Below, piece by piece: positions 24,066-32,849 of a stretch of DNA of 64,000 bases. The DNA comes from UBA11400 sp964473555. Its GTDB lineage: Bacteria; Bacteroidota; Rhodothermia; Balneolales; HLUCCA01. A model generated the notes under the pieces. That model was not told where the DNA came from. It saw only the letters and a program-made list of their open reading frames with translations, and ran no database searches. The stretch lies in assembly GCA_964473555.1 (NCBI GenBank), contig CAYYPL010000005.1, forward strand, positions 154,202 to 218,201, written 5' to 3'. The position numbers and the translations under genes were made by a program. How positions within the stretch are numbered: the first letter of the stretch is position 1; each line of letters begins with the position of its first letter.

Positions 24066-26171
24066 ATGAAATCCCCTCACAAAACCAATCACGATCACGA
24101 CCACAAAGATCAGCTCGATGTATCTCAATCAGGATGTGGATGTTGCACCGACGAGATGATAACTTTTGATCGAAAACCGCATGAACACACAGATACATGC
24201 TGTACTGTAGATTCAAAAGTTTCAGATCCTACATCCTGCTCTTGTAATTCGGATATCCAAGTAGAAAGGCAGTTAACAGGTACTGCTCGCCGCTCGCCGC
24301 TCGCCCGAATATTTGATGATATCAACTTGTATATTCACCCGATACTTACGCTTCTACTCCTTCTTATCGGCTTCTGGTTGAAGGAATTTTCTCAGGTAAC
24401 CTGGTTTGAGGGATGGATTGAGTTGATTTATTATGCTATTGCTTTTTATCCGGTCGGGTATCCCGTGATGGTGCAGGCGTGGAAGCGGATTCGGGATAGA
24501 GACGTTTTTACTGAGTTTTTGCTTATGAGTATGGCTTCGGTAGGGGCTTTTTACATCGGAGAGTATGCAGAAGGTGTTGCCGTGATGCTGTTTTATACGG
24601 TTGGGGAGTTGTTTCAGGGAGCGGCGGTTCGTAGAGCCCGTGCGAACATACGATCGCTGTTGGATCTGCGTCCGGCTCAGGCAAGGGTGTTCAGAGATGG
24701 TGAGTATGTTCTGGTAAGTCCGAACCACGTACATATTGGTGAAACGATACGTGTTTTGGTGGGAGAACGAGTACCGTTGGATGGGGATGTCGTAAGTGAG
24801 AAAACGGTAGTAGACGCCTCGGCCTTGTCGGGAGAGAGTCGTCCGGCAGGAAAGTCGAGAGGTGAAGAAGTGTTGTCGGGTATGGTGATACAAGATCACG
24901 TAGCTGAAATCAAAGTCACTCGAGACGAGTCCCACAGTGCCTTATCCCGCATTCTGGAGCTGGTGCAGGAAGCGCAGACCAGGAAAGCGCAAACCGAGCT
25001 GTTCATTCGTCGTTTTGCCCGAATTTACACTCCGATGGTCAGCGTTTTAGCAGTCATGGTTATCGGTTTGCCCTGGTTTTGGGATCCGGCGTATAACTTT
25101 GAAGAGTGGCTGTACCGTGGACTGGTGTTTTTAGTGATTTCGTGTCCGTGTGCGTTGGTGATTTCCATTCCACTCGGGTATTTTGGCGGAATTGGAGCGG
25201 CATCGAGACACGGGGTGTTGGTCAAAGGCGGGAACTATCTGGACGCACTGCTTGAAGTCGACACCGTGGTATTCGACAAAACCGGAACACTTACGTACGG
25301 GGTCTTTGAAGTCGATCGGGTGTGGCAGTCGGAAAGTGCTGGAAAAGACTGGTTACAACGGGTTTTGGAGGTACAGCGCCACTCGACGCATCCCATAGCC
25401 AGGGCGATGGTTCGTCATCTGGAGGGACTGGGAATCGAGGGAGCGGGTGAGGGCGTAGAGGTTGCCGAGGTAGGTGGGAGTGGGGTCGAAGCCAGGTTTG
25501 GTGACGGAACGGTGATGCGGCTCGGGAGGGTGGAATGGGTGTCGGACGGAGCGGGGTATGGCGAAGGGGTTGACGATGGGGCGTGGAGCGTTGCCGGGGT
25601 GGGGATAAACGGCAGATTGGTGGGGGTGTTTTATCTGGGTGATCGGATGCGTGAAGGCGTTTCGAGGGATCTGGAGGCGTTACGCAGACGCGGGATTTCG
25701 AAGCTGGTGGTGTTGTCGGGGGACCGGAAGTCGGTGGTGGAGAGGGTGTCGCGGGAGGCAGGGGTTGATGAGTGGGCTGGAGCGTTGTTGCCGGGGGGGA
25801 AGGCCGATTATCTGGCGGATTTACGTCGCCAAAGCAAAGGGAAGGTGGCATTTGTGGGGGATGGAATCAACGATGCGCCTTCGATTGCGATGGCCGACGT
25901 AGGGATTGCCATGGGTGGACTGGGCAGCGACGCGGCGATCGAAACGGCGGATGTGGTGTTGCAAACGGACCGGTTGGGGGCGTTGAGTGATGCTTTGGGA
26001 GTTGCGCGTCAGACCCGGAACGTGGTGTGGCAAAACATCGGATTGGCGCTCGGCGTCAAGGCGTTGGTCATGGTGTTGGGCGCGTTCGGCATCGCTACGC
26101 TCTGGGAGGCGGTGTTTGCGGACGTGGGCGTGGCGTTAATGGCGATTTTGAACGCGGTAAGGATTCGGTGA
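24066..26171 (+). CDS. heavy-metal P1B-type ATPase (Zn/Cd/Pb class)
   Basis: This 701-aa metal efflux pump of the inner membrane has a Cys/His-rich N-terminal tail (HDHDHKD, CGCCTDE, HEHTDTCC, CSCNS) instead of a folded HMA domain. Core motifs are SGESRP, CPC (residues 360-362) in the metal-binding helix, DKTGTLT with phospho-Asp404, HSTHPIA (HP locus) and GDGINDAPS. The CPC motif and tail favour Zn/Cd/Pb export. About 25400-26130 is markedly G-rich on the coding strand with codon use unlike its neighbours. It ends 4 bp from a convergent hydrolase gene. No metal regulator is adjacent. Confidence 0.93.
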   Translation: MKSPHKTNHDHDHKDQLDVSQSGCGCCTDEMITFDRKPHEHTDTCCTVDSKVSDPTSCSCNSDIQVERQLTGTARRSPLARIFDDINLYIHPILTLLLLLIGFWLKEFSQVTWFEGWIELIYYAIAFYPVGYPVMVQAWKRIRDRDVFTEFLLMSMASVGAFYIGEYAEGVAVMLFYTVGELFQGAAVRRARANIRSLLDLRPAQARVFRDGEYVLVSPNHVHIGETIRVLVGERVPLDGDVVSEKTVVDASALSGESRPAGKSRGEEVLSGMVIQDHVAEIKVTRDESHSALSRILELVQEAQTRKAQTELFIRRFARIYTPMVSVLAVMVIGLPWFWDPAYNFEEWLYRGLVFLVISCPCALVISIPLGYFGGIGAASRHGVLVKGGNYLDALLEVDTVVFDKTGTLTYGVFEVDRVWQSESAGKDWLQRVLEVQRHSTHPIARAMVRHLEGLGIEGAGEGVEVAEVGGSGVEARFGDGTVMRLGRVEWVSDGAGYGEGVDDGAWSVAGVGINGRLVGVFYLGDRMREGVSRDLEALRRRGISKLVVLSGDRKSVVERVSREAGVDEWAGALLPGGKADYLADLRRQSKGKVAFVGDGINDAPSIAMADVGIAMGGLGSDAAIETADVVLQTDRLGALSDALGVARQTRNVVWQNIGLALGVKALVMVLGAFGIATLWEAVFADVGVALMAILNAVRIR

Positions 26172-26175
26172 ACGA

Positions 26176-26961
26176 CTATCCCACTACCCTGGATTTCAGG
26201 AAACGAATCGATACTTCGTTGAAGATGTGGGCTTTTTCGATGTTGACGACGTGTCCGCACTGCTCAACGACGTTGAGACTGTGGTTTTTGAATTGGGAGA
26301 CGAGTTTGCGAACGGGTTGAAGGAAGAGGTGGTCCTGGTCGCCCATGACGTATAAAACCGGTTTGCCGGGGTCGACTTCCGTGAAAATGCGCATTTTCTC
26401 GCCGAAATGACGGGTCAGATTGAACCAGCGGATGAACTCTTTTTGGGCGAGTTTTTGAGCTTCACGGACAAATACGTTGCGGGATTCCTGGTGTCCGTCG
26501 AGTGGCATAATGACGAACGCGAAGAACTTGTACAGCCACATGTAGGGAATGATGGACCGGAATGTGCGTCCCATCCGGACCAAAAAGCGGGATTTGAGCG
26601 ACAATTTGGTCACTGCACCTACCAGAATCATACTTTTGACGTGTTTGGGGCTCAGATCAGCCAACTGACGGATGATGATTGTTCCAAGCGAGACACCAAC
26701 AAAATGTGCAGCTTCGATTTTCCGGAAAACCAGCACTTCAATGATATCCTGAGCGATAGACTCAAATGAGTAATCGGGACGTCCCATTTCGGGTCCCTGA
26801 GCCGATTTTCCGTGTCCACGCAGGTCTACCAGTAACAGATTGAAATGCTTTCGGTATGTTTTTATCTGCTTGAACCACACTGCAGAGCTGCCTCCGGCGC
26901 CATGAACGAACACGACCCAGTCGGCCTGATCAGAAAGATGATATGTGGTATGGTGTAGCAT
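26176..26961 (-). CDS. alpha/beta-hydrolase
   Basis: This 261-aa alpha/beta-hydrolase has an oxyanion-loop VFVHGAGGSSAVW, DLRGHGKS, a nucleophile elbow GVSLGT with Ser near residue 94, an acidic residue in MGDQDHLF and His in EQCGHVVNIE. It lacks a signal peptide. It could be an esterase, lipase or C-C hydrolase; nothing in the context fixes the substrate. It is convergent with the P-type ATPase, with only 4 bp between stops. Confidence 0.88.
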   Translation of the reverse strand: MLHHTTYHLSDQADWVVFVHGAGGSSAVWFKQIKTYRKHFNLLLVDLRGHGKSAQGPEMGRPDYSFESIAQDIIEVLVFRKIEAAHFVGVSLGTIIIRQLADLSPKHVKSMILVGAVTKLSLKSRFLVRMGRTFRSIIPYMWLYKFFAFVIMPLDGHQESRNVFVREAQKLAQKEFIRWFNLTRHFGEKMRIFTEVDPGKPVLYVMGDQDHLFLQPVRKLVSQFKNHSLNVVEQCGHVVNIEKAHIFNEVSIRFLKSRVVG

Positions 26962-27102
26962 AAAATATCGAACAATATACCGGATTTTGAAGTTTCCGAC
27001 TAACTCGGGATATGGTAATAATTTGTTAGATAGTAACTTGGAAACTGAAAAGATATTGTAAGAGTTGATTGAATGTTGGATATTCTTTTAAGTGGGCAAG
27101 CG

Positions 27103-27175
27103 GTTCACTCCGCGAAGCACTCTCCTCGAGCGAAGCGAGAGTTCTCTGTGGCGTAGCCAGACTCTCCATTTTTTA
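27103..27175 (+). repeat. hairpin-rich repeat upstream of M28 peptidase
   Basis: Several overlapping stems lie here: ACTCTC/GAGAGT (27119-27142) and GAGAGT/ACTCTC (27137-27166) enclosing TGGC-GTA-GCCA. The second is followed by CATTTTTTAG. The stems are mutually exclusive because they share GAGAGT. No plus-strand gene lies upstream, so a terminator here would act on the leader of the M28 gene that starts at 27201. It could be an attenuator or a dispersed repeat. Confidence 0.5.
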
Positions 27176-27200
27176 GATAAAATAATTCAAGGCCTTTCTT

Positions 27201-28553
27201 ATGAAAAGAATATTACCGGGTATATGTCTATTTTTGCTGAGTTTTGGAAGTGTAGTAGCTCAGGAATCGGTGGATAAGCACGAGGTGTTGAAATCCATGA
27301 TCGAGGAACTGGATGCTTCCAGAATGGAGGCGAATCTGCTGAAATTGGTGTCGTTTCATACGAGGCATACCGGATCTGATACAGTGAGCGATACCCGAGG
27401 AATTGGCGCTGCACGACGGTGGATCTACTCTGAAATGCAGAAATATGCAGCCGAAAGTGGAGGTAGGTTGCAGGTTGCTTATCATAGATTCATTCAGGAA
27501 CCTGCCCGGCGGATTCCTGTTCCTACTGAAATCGTGAATGTTGTGGCTACGTTGCCGGGCACGCAGGCAGCGTCGACGGATCGGATTTATGTGGTAAGCG
27601 GACATTATGACTCCATTTGTGGGGATCAGTCTGATATTGAATGTTATGCTCCGGGGGCTACTGACGATGCTTCTGGTACGGTTGCTGTTATGGAGTTGGC
27701 GCGTGTAATGTCGAAATACGAGTTTGATGCTACGATTATTTTTATGACAGTGGCAGGTGAGGAGCAGGGGCTCTACGGAGCTGCTCGTTGGGCACAGGAC
27801 GCTGTTGAGCAGGAATTGAATATTGCGGGAATGATCACGAATGATATTATTGGGTCTTCAACGGCTGATGATGGGAAGGTAGTTGATGATGAAGTCCGGT
27901 TATTTGCCGCGGGAATTCCGGCACTTCGTGAGAATTCGTCCGAGGTGCAGGCGTACTTGCGTACTGGAGGGGAGAACGATATGCCGATTCGTCAGTTGGC
28001 ACGCCACATCAAAGAAGCAGGTGAGCGGTATGTTGAGGGTATGAAAGTGAACTTGATTTATCGTCAGGACCGCTATTTGCGAGGCGGGGACCATATGGCG
28101 TTTGTCCAGCGCGGATTCGCGGCGGTGCGGTTTAGTGAACCAAATGAGGATTATCGTCATCAGCATGCCTATGTCCGTGAAGAAGATGGAGTGCAGTATG
28201 GGGATCTTCCTGAGTTTGTGGATTACACCTACATCCGTCGGGTTGCTCAGGTCAACGCAGCGGCGTTGGCAAGTTTGGCATGGGCTCCGGCGCAGCCAGC
28301 GAATGTGCGGATGGTTTTGCGTGGACTGACCAACGATACGGTGTTGTCCTGGGATGCGAATACGGAGCCGGATCTGGCTGGTTACCGGGTTGTTTGGCGT
28401 GAGACGACCTCGCCGGTGTGGCAATGGAGTCGTGATGTGGGAAATGTGACGGAGGCTGGAATGGAGGGATTGTCTAAGGATAATTTTTTGTTTGGAGTTC
28501 AGGCTGTTGATAACGATGGATTTGCGTCGCCGGCGGTGTATCCTTTGCCTTGA
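27201..28553 (+). CDS. secreted M28 metallopeptidase with C-terminal FN3
   Basis: At 450 aa, residues 1-20 form a signal peptide (MKRILPGICLFLLSFGSVVA-Q). The M28 aminopeptidase-like core carries the zinc ligands in VSGHYDS (His), GATDDASG (Asp), and the catalytic Glu pair in VAGEEQGLYGA. The last 90 residues form a fibronectin-III-like domain (VLSWDANTEPDLAGYRVVW). It probably degrades extracellular peptides. It is monocistronic, with no Shine-Dalgarno site at the ATG. Confidence 0.92.
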   Translation: MKRILPGICLFLLSFGSVVAQESVDKHEVLKSMIEELDASRMEANLLKLVSFHTRHTGSDTVSDTRGIGAARRWIYSEMQKYAAESGGRLQVAYHRFIQEPARRIPVPTEIVNVVATLPGTQAASTDRIYVVSGHYDSICGDQSDIECYAPGATDDASGTVAVMELARVMSKYEFDATIIFMTVAGEEQGLYGAARWAQDAVEQELNIAGMITNDIIGSSTADDGKVVDDEVRLFAAGIPALRENSSEVQAYLRTGGENDMPIRQLARHIKEAGERYVEGMKVNLIYRQDRYLRGGDHMAFVQRGFAAVRFSEPNEDYRHQHAYVREEDGVQYGDLPEFVDYTYIRRVAQVNAAALASLAWAPAQPANVRMVLRGLTNDTVLSWDANTEPDLAGYRVVWRETTSPVWQWSRDVGNVTEAGMEGLSKDNFLFGVQAVDNDGFASPAVYPLP

Positions 28554-28590
28554 CCCGGTGTTTTTTGAATGTAATTGTATGATTTGTACC

Positions 28591-28622
28591 TTGACAGTGA
28601 GGTTGGATCGTTGTTATATTTG
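28591..28622 (+). promoter_or_regulatory. tRNA-Gly promoter
   Basis: TTGACA (28591-28596) and TATATTTG (28615-28622) fit the -33 and TAnnTTTG -7 boxes used by the primary sigma factor of Bacteroidota-like bacteria. It lies 8 bp before the mature tRNA. Confidence 0.7.
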
Positions 28623-28630
28623 AGACCCAC

Positions 28631-28703
28631 GCGAGAATAGCTCAGCTGGTAGAGCACAACCTTGCCAAGGTTGGGGTCGCGGGTTCGAATCCCGTTTCTC
28701 GCT
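28631..28703 (+). tRNA. tRNA-Gly(GCC)
   Basis: The cloverleaf is complete. Acceptor GCGAGAA pairs with TTCTCGC, the D-arm is GCTC...GAGC, the anticodon stem is CAACC/GGTTG with loop TTGCCAA (anticodon GCC), and the T-arm is GCGGG-TTCGAAT-CCCGT (with one wobble). The discriminator is T and CCA is not encoded. Confidence 0.96.
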
Positions 28704-28705
28704 CT

Positions 28706-28737
28706 TAAGCCTGTTAGTGAAAGCTAACGGGCTTTGT
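28706..28737 (+). terminator. tRNA-Gly terminator
   Basis: AAGCC(T)GTTAG pairs with CTAAC(G)GGCTT over TGAAAG and is followed by TGTTGTTTTT. Copies of it recur at 28872 and, truncated, at 29048. Confidence 0.85.
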
Positions 28738-28916
28738 TGTTTTTAGGGGTTCTGGGTTTGGGATTCGAACCCGCGGGTTCTCTTCCCGTAGCGCTCGGCC
28801 GTTGGCCTCACGACCTGCGTCGGTAGACGGCGTGGCGTTGCCACTTGTGTACCTCCTTCGGTTCTCGCTCTTAAGCCTGTTAGTGAAAGCTAACGGGCTT
28901 TGTTGTTTTTAGGGGT

Positions 28917-29016
28917 NNNNNNNNNNNNNNNNNNNNNNNNNNNNNNNNNNNNNNNNNNNNNNNNNNNNNNNNNNNNNNNNNNNNNNNNNNNNNNNNNNNN
29001 NNNNNNNNNNNNNNNN
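28917..29016. other. assembly gap of 100 N
   Basis: Exactly 100 Ns were placed inside the tandem repeat, which is the usual convention for a gap of unknown length. The joined sequences may be separated by more repeats or by a whole element. Between the gap and the AraC gene (29072-29259) I see nothing recognisable. Confidence 0.95.
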
Positions 29017-29259
29017 CCACTTGTGTACCTCCTTCGGTTCTCGCTCTTAAGCCTGTTAGTGAAAGCTAACGACTCTTATTTGAGGGGATAAAATCAGACT
29101 GGTTGTTTTCCGATTTTCCGTTTGTATGAAAAGGTATTTAGTTTCTAAAGAACTCAGTGTCCAGAAATCCAAGCATATATCTTTTGTTGCGCATACATTA
29201 TCATCACCCCCTAACACACATATGCCTTGATCACCAAAAAATTGGAACTTAAACATAGA

Positions 29260-29871
29260 TTACACTTTTGCTAGTTTTTCTCTTTCCTTTTTTATTTGGC
29301 GGAAATAGGTCAGGTTGAGTCCGGTGATCTTTTTGAACTGTACAGACAAATTAGTTTTACTTTTGTAGTCCAATAATTCCGCAATAGCCGATAATGAAAG
29401 GTCCTCAAAAAGAAGAAGTTCTTTGACTCGTTCTATTTTTTGAAGATCTATAAACTTTTGTATTGAAACACCCATGACTTCGGTGAACACTTTTCCAATA
29501 TGATCACTATTCGAGGTAAACTTTTTGATCACTGAATCTGCAAAATTAGTTTTTGGCAACAACTCGGAATAGTGAACGATTTCAATAATTGTTTTAATCA
29601 GTTTGTCAATTTGTGCGCTTTCAGACTCTTCAAGCAGGAACAAACTATTTTTTAAAAGACCTTTTTGTAGCAGCGTAAATACATTCTCGGTGATGTTACC
29701 TTGTATTTCGATTCCACCGTACACTGATATCCCAAATTGAATGCCTAACTTGTTTAACTCTGATCTCAAAATTAATTTGTCTCTGAGGCAAACCAGGTAT
29801 TTGACGTAGAATATCTTCTTTGAAACTTCTATTTGCTGAATTGAGGTGGAGCCAATCGTATTCGCGTTCAT
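29260..29871 (-). CDS. AraC-family regulator with degenerate HMA-like N-terminus
   Basis: At 203 aa, residues about 100-200 are an AraC-type double helix-turn-helix (IERVKELLLFEDLSLSAIAEL...FKKITGLNLTYFRQ). The N-terminal 80 residues resemble the HMA-like sensor seen in a Bacteroidota AraC subgroup, which normally has a V-C-x-R-C metal site; here it reads YLVCLRDKL, so the second Cys is lost. The target is unknown. It is upstream of, and in the same direction as, nothing obvious; the cupin gene at 30042 also reads on the minus strand but precedes it by 170 bp. Confidence 0.85.
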   Translation of the reverse strand: MNANTIGSTSIQQIEVSKKIFYVKYLVCLRDKLILRSELNKLGIQFGISVYGGIEIQGNITENVFTLLQKGLLKNSLFLLEESESAQIDKLIKTIIEIVHYSELLPKTNFADSVIKKFTSNSDHIGKVFTEVMGVSIQKFIDLQKIERVKELLLFEDLSLSAIAELLDYKSKTNLSVQFKKITGLNLTYFRQIKKEREKLAKV

Positions 29872-30041
29872 TTTGGTGTATTTTTCGATCTACTTATCAA
29901 TCATAATGAGGCTTTTAAAGGCGCAACTTGATTTTTTTGAAAATACCAATTTGCAGCGTCAGAACTGAAGTAACATTTCAAACTAGGCAAGTTTGGTTCC
30001 AACTGTGAAACATTAACCCGTGGTTCATATTTCGGGAAGCA

Positions 30042-30392
30042 TTACCAACTAACCTCTTCGTATCCACTTTTGATCACTGTAGAAAGCATTTTGAATCGGT
30101 TGTTCGCTTTAATTGAAGTACTTGAATGTGCCGGAATGATGATCGCCTGTCCCGTATCGAGCACGTGAGATATGTTATCAATAATGATTTCAGCCTTTCC
30201 GTCAATAATTTGAATGAACGCATCGAATGGTGAGGTTTTCTCTTCCAATTTTTTACCCCCATCGAACGAAACAGCGCTGATGTTCCCGGTTGTTTTTTTG
30301 ATGATAGTTTTGACAACAACCGAATCAGGTACATACTCGATAATTTCCACAACGATTAAAGCTTTGGATTTTTCAATTTCTTCATCAGACAT
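30042..30392 (-). CDS. small cupin-domain protein (paralogue A)
   Basis: This 116-aa single-domain cupin has SPFDAFIQIIDGKAEIII and GQAIIIPAHSSTSIKA as the two conserved barrel motifs. The metal-binding His residues of typical cupins are mostly absent (one His in IIPAHS). It is a close paralogue of the protein at 33471, with more than half of the residues identical by eye. This type is often near stress or redox genes, but its ligand is unknown. Regulation by the neighbouring AraC protein is possible. Confidence 0.82.
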   Translation of the reverse strand: MSDEEIEKSKALIVVEIIEYVPDSVVVKTIIKKTTGNISAVSFDGGKKLEEKTSPFDAFIQIIDGKAEIIIDNISHVLDTGQAIIIPAHSSTSIKANNRFKMLSTVIKSGYEEVSW

Positions 30393-30592
30393 ATTTTTTT
30401 TCTTAAATGTGCATTTAGTATTTGATTATATTGAGCAAATGTCCATTTGATAACTAGACCTTTGGCTTGTAAACGAGAACCAGGTATTCCGGTCAATAAT
30501 GGTAATGATTAGTGTCTAAACTATTATATCCTTCGGGATTATTGTTGTAGAATTCACAGATAATTTAATGTGCATCCTTCATGGGTAGCGTG

Positions 30593-31690
30593 CTATTCTA
30601 TAGTAGCGTTAACTCTACATCCCCACCCCGAATGTGTTGTTTTTGAAGAATTTCGCCCAAATTTGGCGGATTTATACCAGGTCAGAACACCATATTTGTA
30701 GGTCGATATATCAAGTTCCTCCGATTCGAAGCAATCAATGTTGTCTGAGTTCGGTGCATCGATTGATGTACGACTCATCTCGCTAGCGTGCAGTAACAGG
30801 CTTGTAATGTGATACTTAACTTTTGACAGGTTGTATAAGGCCAGCGTTACAGGAGTTTTTACAGTAGATGTTAACATATCGAATGTATCCTCGGCTATAG
30901 CTTGTCCAAGATTGAGGCCAGCTATACCGGGTTCGACCTCTAGTAGATGCATTTTGCTGGATTGTATGTGAGACAGATGGAGGTCTTGAGGTGATGCGAG
31001 TACCACGTGTGAAATCATCATGAGATGACTCATCATCTCCGCAGTTCCGTTATTACAGGTAGACAAAGCAATCAGGTCGAATTTATTGTGAGCTTCCCGA
31101 GGTAAAAAGCGATTTAATCCACTAGATAAAGTGTTAATTGTAACTTCAATTTGTTTCAGACTTTGGTGATATCCCTTACCACCGTTGGTTGGAACTTCAT
31201 GACCGTAATACAGAAAATAGTTCTTGTGGTCGGAATGATAATACGTTGATCTGAATTCGGTCGAAAGGAGTGCTTCGGTAAAGAGGAAGTCTTCTTTTGA
31301 ATTCGTGTGGCGATAGTTCATGTCAATAAAGAGTTCTCCGTTCTGATAACCGAGAAACCTACTCCCATTTTGGGGAAATAAACCTAGGCGCTTTTTCTCC
31401 GATCGCTGTATAAAAATCAGCACTTCTCCATTTTTTGCACCCTTTGCGACACTTATTGCTGTTTCCAAGACGGCCGAATTATTTCTGACTGGATTTCCAT
31501 CAGAAGTGTGATAAAGATAGTCTGAATCCGCATGGATATAGTAAATAATGGTGTAATTAATCGGATGTTTACTAGCGGGTTTGTCCTCAATGAAGGTGGT
31601 TTTGGTGCTCTGACAGTTTACCAGAAATAGATTTACTACTATAAAAAGTAGCACTGAAATCATGTAGTTATATCTCGGAGACTTGATCAT
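30593..31690 (-). CDS. clostripain-like (C11) lipoprotein
   Basis: This 365-aa protein has a lipoprotein signal with lipobox LVNC (Cys26). The caspase-fold catalytic pair appears as YYGHEVPTNGGKGY (His164) and FDLIALSTCNNGTAEMM (Cys212), matching the H-G...D-x-C-x-x-G pattern of clostripain-family peptidases, although the usual DAC is STC. ISHVVLASPQ follows as in the family. It would be anchored in the outer or inner membrane facing outward. Its substrate is unknown, and activity is uncertain given the altered His neighbourhood. Confidence 0.72.
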   Translation of the reverse strand: MIKSPRYNYMISVLLFIVVNLFLVNCQSTKTTFIEDKPASKHPINYTIIYYIHADSDYLYHTSDGNPVRNNSAVLETAISVAKGAKNGEVLIFIQRSEKKRLGLFPQNGSRFLGYQNGELFIDMNYRHTNSKEDFLFTEALLSTEFRSTYYHSDHKNYFLYYGHEVPTNGGKGYHQSLKQIEVTINTLSSGLNRFLPREAHNKFDLIALSTCNNGTAEMMSHLMMISHVVLASPQDLHLSHIQSSKMHLLEVEPGIAGLNLGQAIAEDTFDMLTSTVKTPVTLALYNLSKVKYHITSLLLHASEMSRTSIDAPNSDNIDCFESEELDISTYKYGVLTWYKSAKFGRNSSKTTHSGWGCRVNATIE

Positions 31691-31807
31691 GGAGCTTAAT
31701 TGGATAGAAAGGAGGGAAAATGAAAAAAAGCTCTTATCGCCAGCAGTAAGAATATTCTTAACATAGGCAGTAAGAGGCTTGGGGCTTGCTTTGTTTGAAG
31801 CTTAAGG

Positions 31808-32248
31808 TTATAACAGTAGTAGGATGATTAGAACAAGCAGCGCAGTTGTCACACCAATTGTGATGGTTCTGTTCGCTTGCTCGATATAATCTTGTGAGTA
31901 ATCAGAAAATTCGTCAAGCTCTTCATCTCCGACCTTATCAAAGCCATCGAGTCCGTTAAGCTCGCTAATTTTTTCATTCAAACCGGACTTAAAAGAATCC
32001 AGACTCTTTGAGTTGCTAGCGTCAAGTTTTGCCTGCGATTCAATACGATCGATAGTGTTTATCATTTTACCGAATGAATCGTTAAGCAAGTCCCGTTTCT
32101 CGTTTGGTGAAGTAACTTTTTTGACCTCCAGAACGGTTTCATTAAAATGCTTTTTGAATGTGTCAGACACATTCGATTGTGCATGTGATACTGATTGGAA
32201 GGTGAATACCAATAATATCGCAGTTAGTGCAGTGAGTAGTGTTTTCAT
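31808..32248 (-). CDS. secreted small protein with C-terminal membrane anchor
   Basis: This 146-aa protein has a signal peptide at about 1-23 (ending VSHAQS), a mostly helical charged middle (residues 25-125), and a strongly hydrophobic tail (TIGVTTALLVLIILLLL) that would anchor it. I recognise no family. The neighbours (YtxH-like and lmo0937-like genes in the same orientation) suggest an envelope or stress role. Confidence 0.7.
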   Translation of the reverse strand: MKTLLTALTAILLVFTFQSVSHAQSNVSDTFKKHFNETVLEVKKVTSPNEKRDLLNDSFGKMINTIDRIESQAKLDASNSKSLDSFKSGLNEKISELNGLDGFDKVGDEELDEFSDYSQDYIEQANRTITIGVTTALLVLIILLLL

Positions 32249-32296
32249 AGTTTTTCATGTTAAAAGATTGTGTTCAGATCTTCATTTCCCGTTGAA

Positions 32297-32554
32297 TTAT
32301 GAGGCTAATCCCTTGGTCTTGTTTGCAGCTTCTTTTCCTAGACGGATTGCTTCGTTTTCGGCGCTTTCAAAAGTATGTGAAATGGATTCAGCGATGTCGG
32401 AGACGCCATCAACGAGATAGTCTTTATATTCGCGTCCCTTTTTAATGAGTGCACGACGGTTTCTTTCTCCTTTACTTGGTATGAGGAATGTTGCAGCTAC
32501 GACGCCTGCGGCGCCTAAGGCTAGAGTTGTGATTAAAGCGGTTGATACTTTCAT
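32297..32554 (-). CDS. YtxH-like small membrane protein
   Basis: This 85-aa protein has one N-terminal TM segment (ALITTLALGAAGVVAATFLI) followed by PSKGERNRRALIKKG and an amphipathic helix, the standard YtxH layout. YtxH proteins are general-stress proteins in Bacillus; the exact function is unknown. It is 48 bp upstream of the anchored small protein in the same direction. Confidence 0.82.
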   Translation of the reverse strand: MKVSTALITTLALGAAGVVAATFLIPSKGERNRRALIKKGREYKDYLVDGVSDIAESISHTFESAENEAIRLGKEAANKTKGLAS

Positions 32555-32693
32555 AGTATACTTTCTGGTTAGTGAATCTATTTTGTAATTCGAAAAAGTC
32601 TGAGTTACAGAACTACGTATTATGAATGTTCAAATGTAGTTCTGAGCTGAGATGTGAATCTTTATACCGGAATGCGGTGCTATTGTATTCTGT

Positions 32694-32849
32694 TTACAGT
32701 GCTCGCTTGCCTTGAATGATATTCAGTAGGACTGCAATTACTGCGATCACTAAAAGAATATGGATAATGCCACCGGTGCCGTAGCCGATGAATCCGACTA
32801 CCCATGCGATTACCAAGATCACAGCGATCAGATATAGTAGATTTCCCAT
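32694..32849 (-). CDS. lmo0937-family membrane peptide
   Basis: This 51-aa peptide starts MGNLLYLIAVILVIAWVVGF, has two hydrophobic helices separated by IGYGTGG, and ends IIQGKRAL. Length and pattern match the lmo0937 family of small membrane peptides often induced by stress. Its ATG at 32849 is preceded on the minus strand by no clear Shine-Dalgarno site. It probably belongs to the same stress gene group as the YtxH gene. Confidence 0.85.
   Translation of the reverse strand: MGNLLYLIAVILVIAWVVGFIGYGTGGIIHILLVIAVIAVLLNIIQGKRAL

Larger units (their letters stand above)
28696..29071. repeat. 166-bp tandem repeat containing the tRNA-Gly 3' end
   Basis: A unit starting at TTCTCGCTC (the tRNA 3' end) recurs at 28862, exactly 166 bp later, and a third partial copy starts at 29038. 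Each copy includes the last 8 nt of the tRNA and its terminator. Copy 2 is interrupted by the N run. Inside the unit, GGGATTCGAACCCGCG is the reverse complement of the tRNA T-arm. The true copy number is hidden by the gap. Confidence 0.85.

Noticed and set aside
25291..25851. Minus-strand Pro-rich ORF of 186 aa inside the metal ATPase
   Set aside because: A by-product of the G-rich coding strand, read as poly-Pro; the ATPase frame has all family motifs.
28741..28790. Possible minus-strand second tRNA (T-arm-like GCGGGTTCGAATCCC)
   Set aside because: No anticodon arm or acceptor stem is present; it is a T-arm fragment inside the tandem repeat.
28900..29091. ORF spanning the N run
   Set aside because: Made mostly of unknown residues from the assembly gap.
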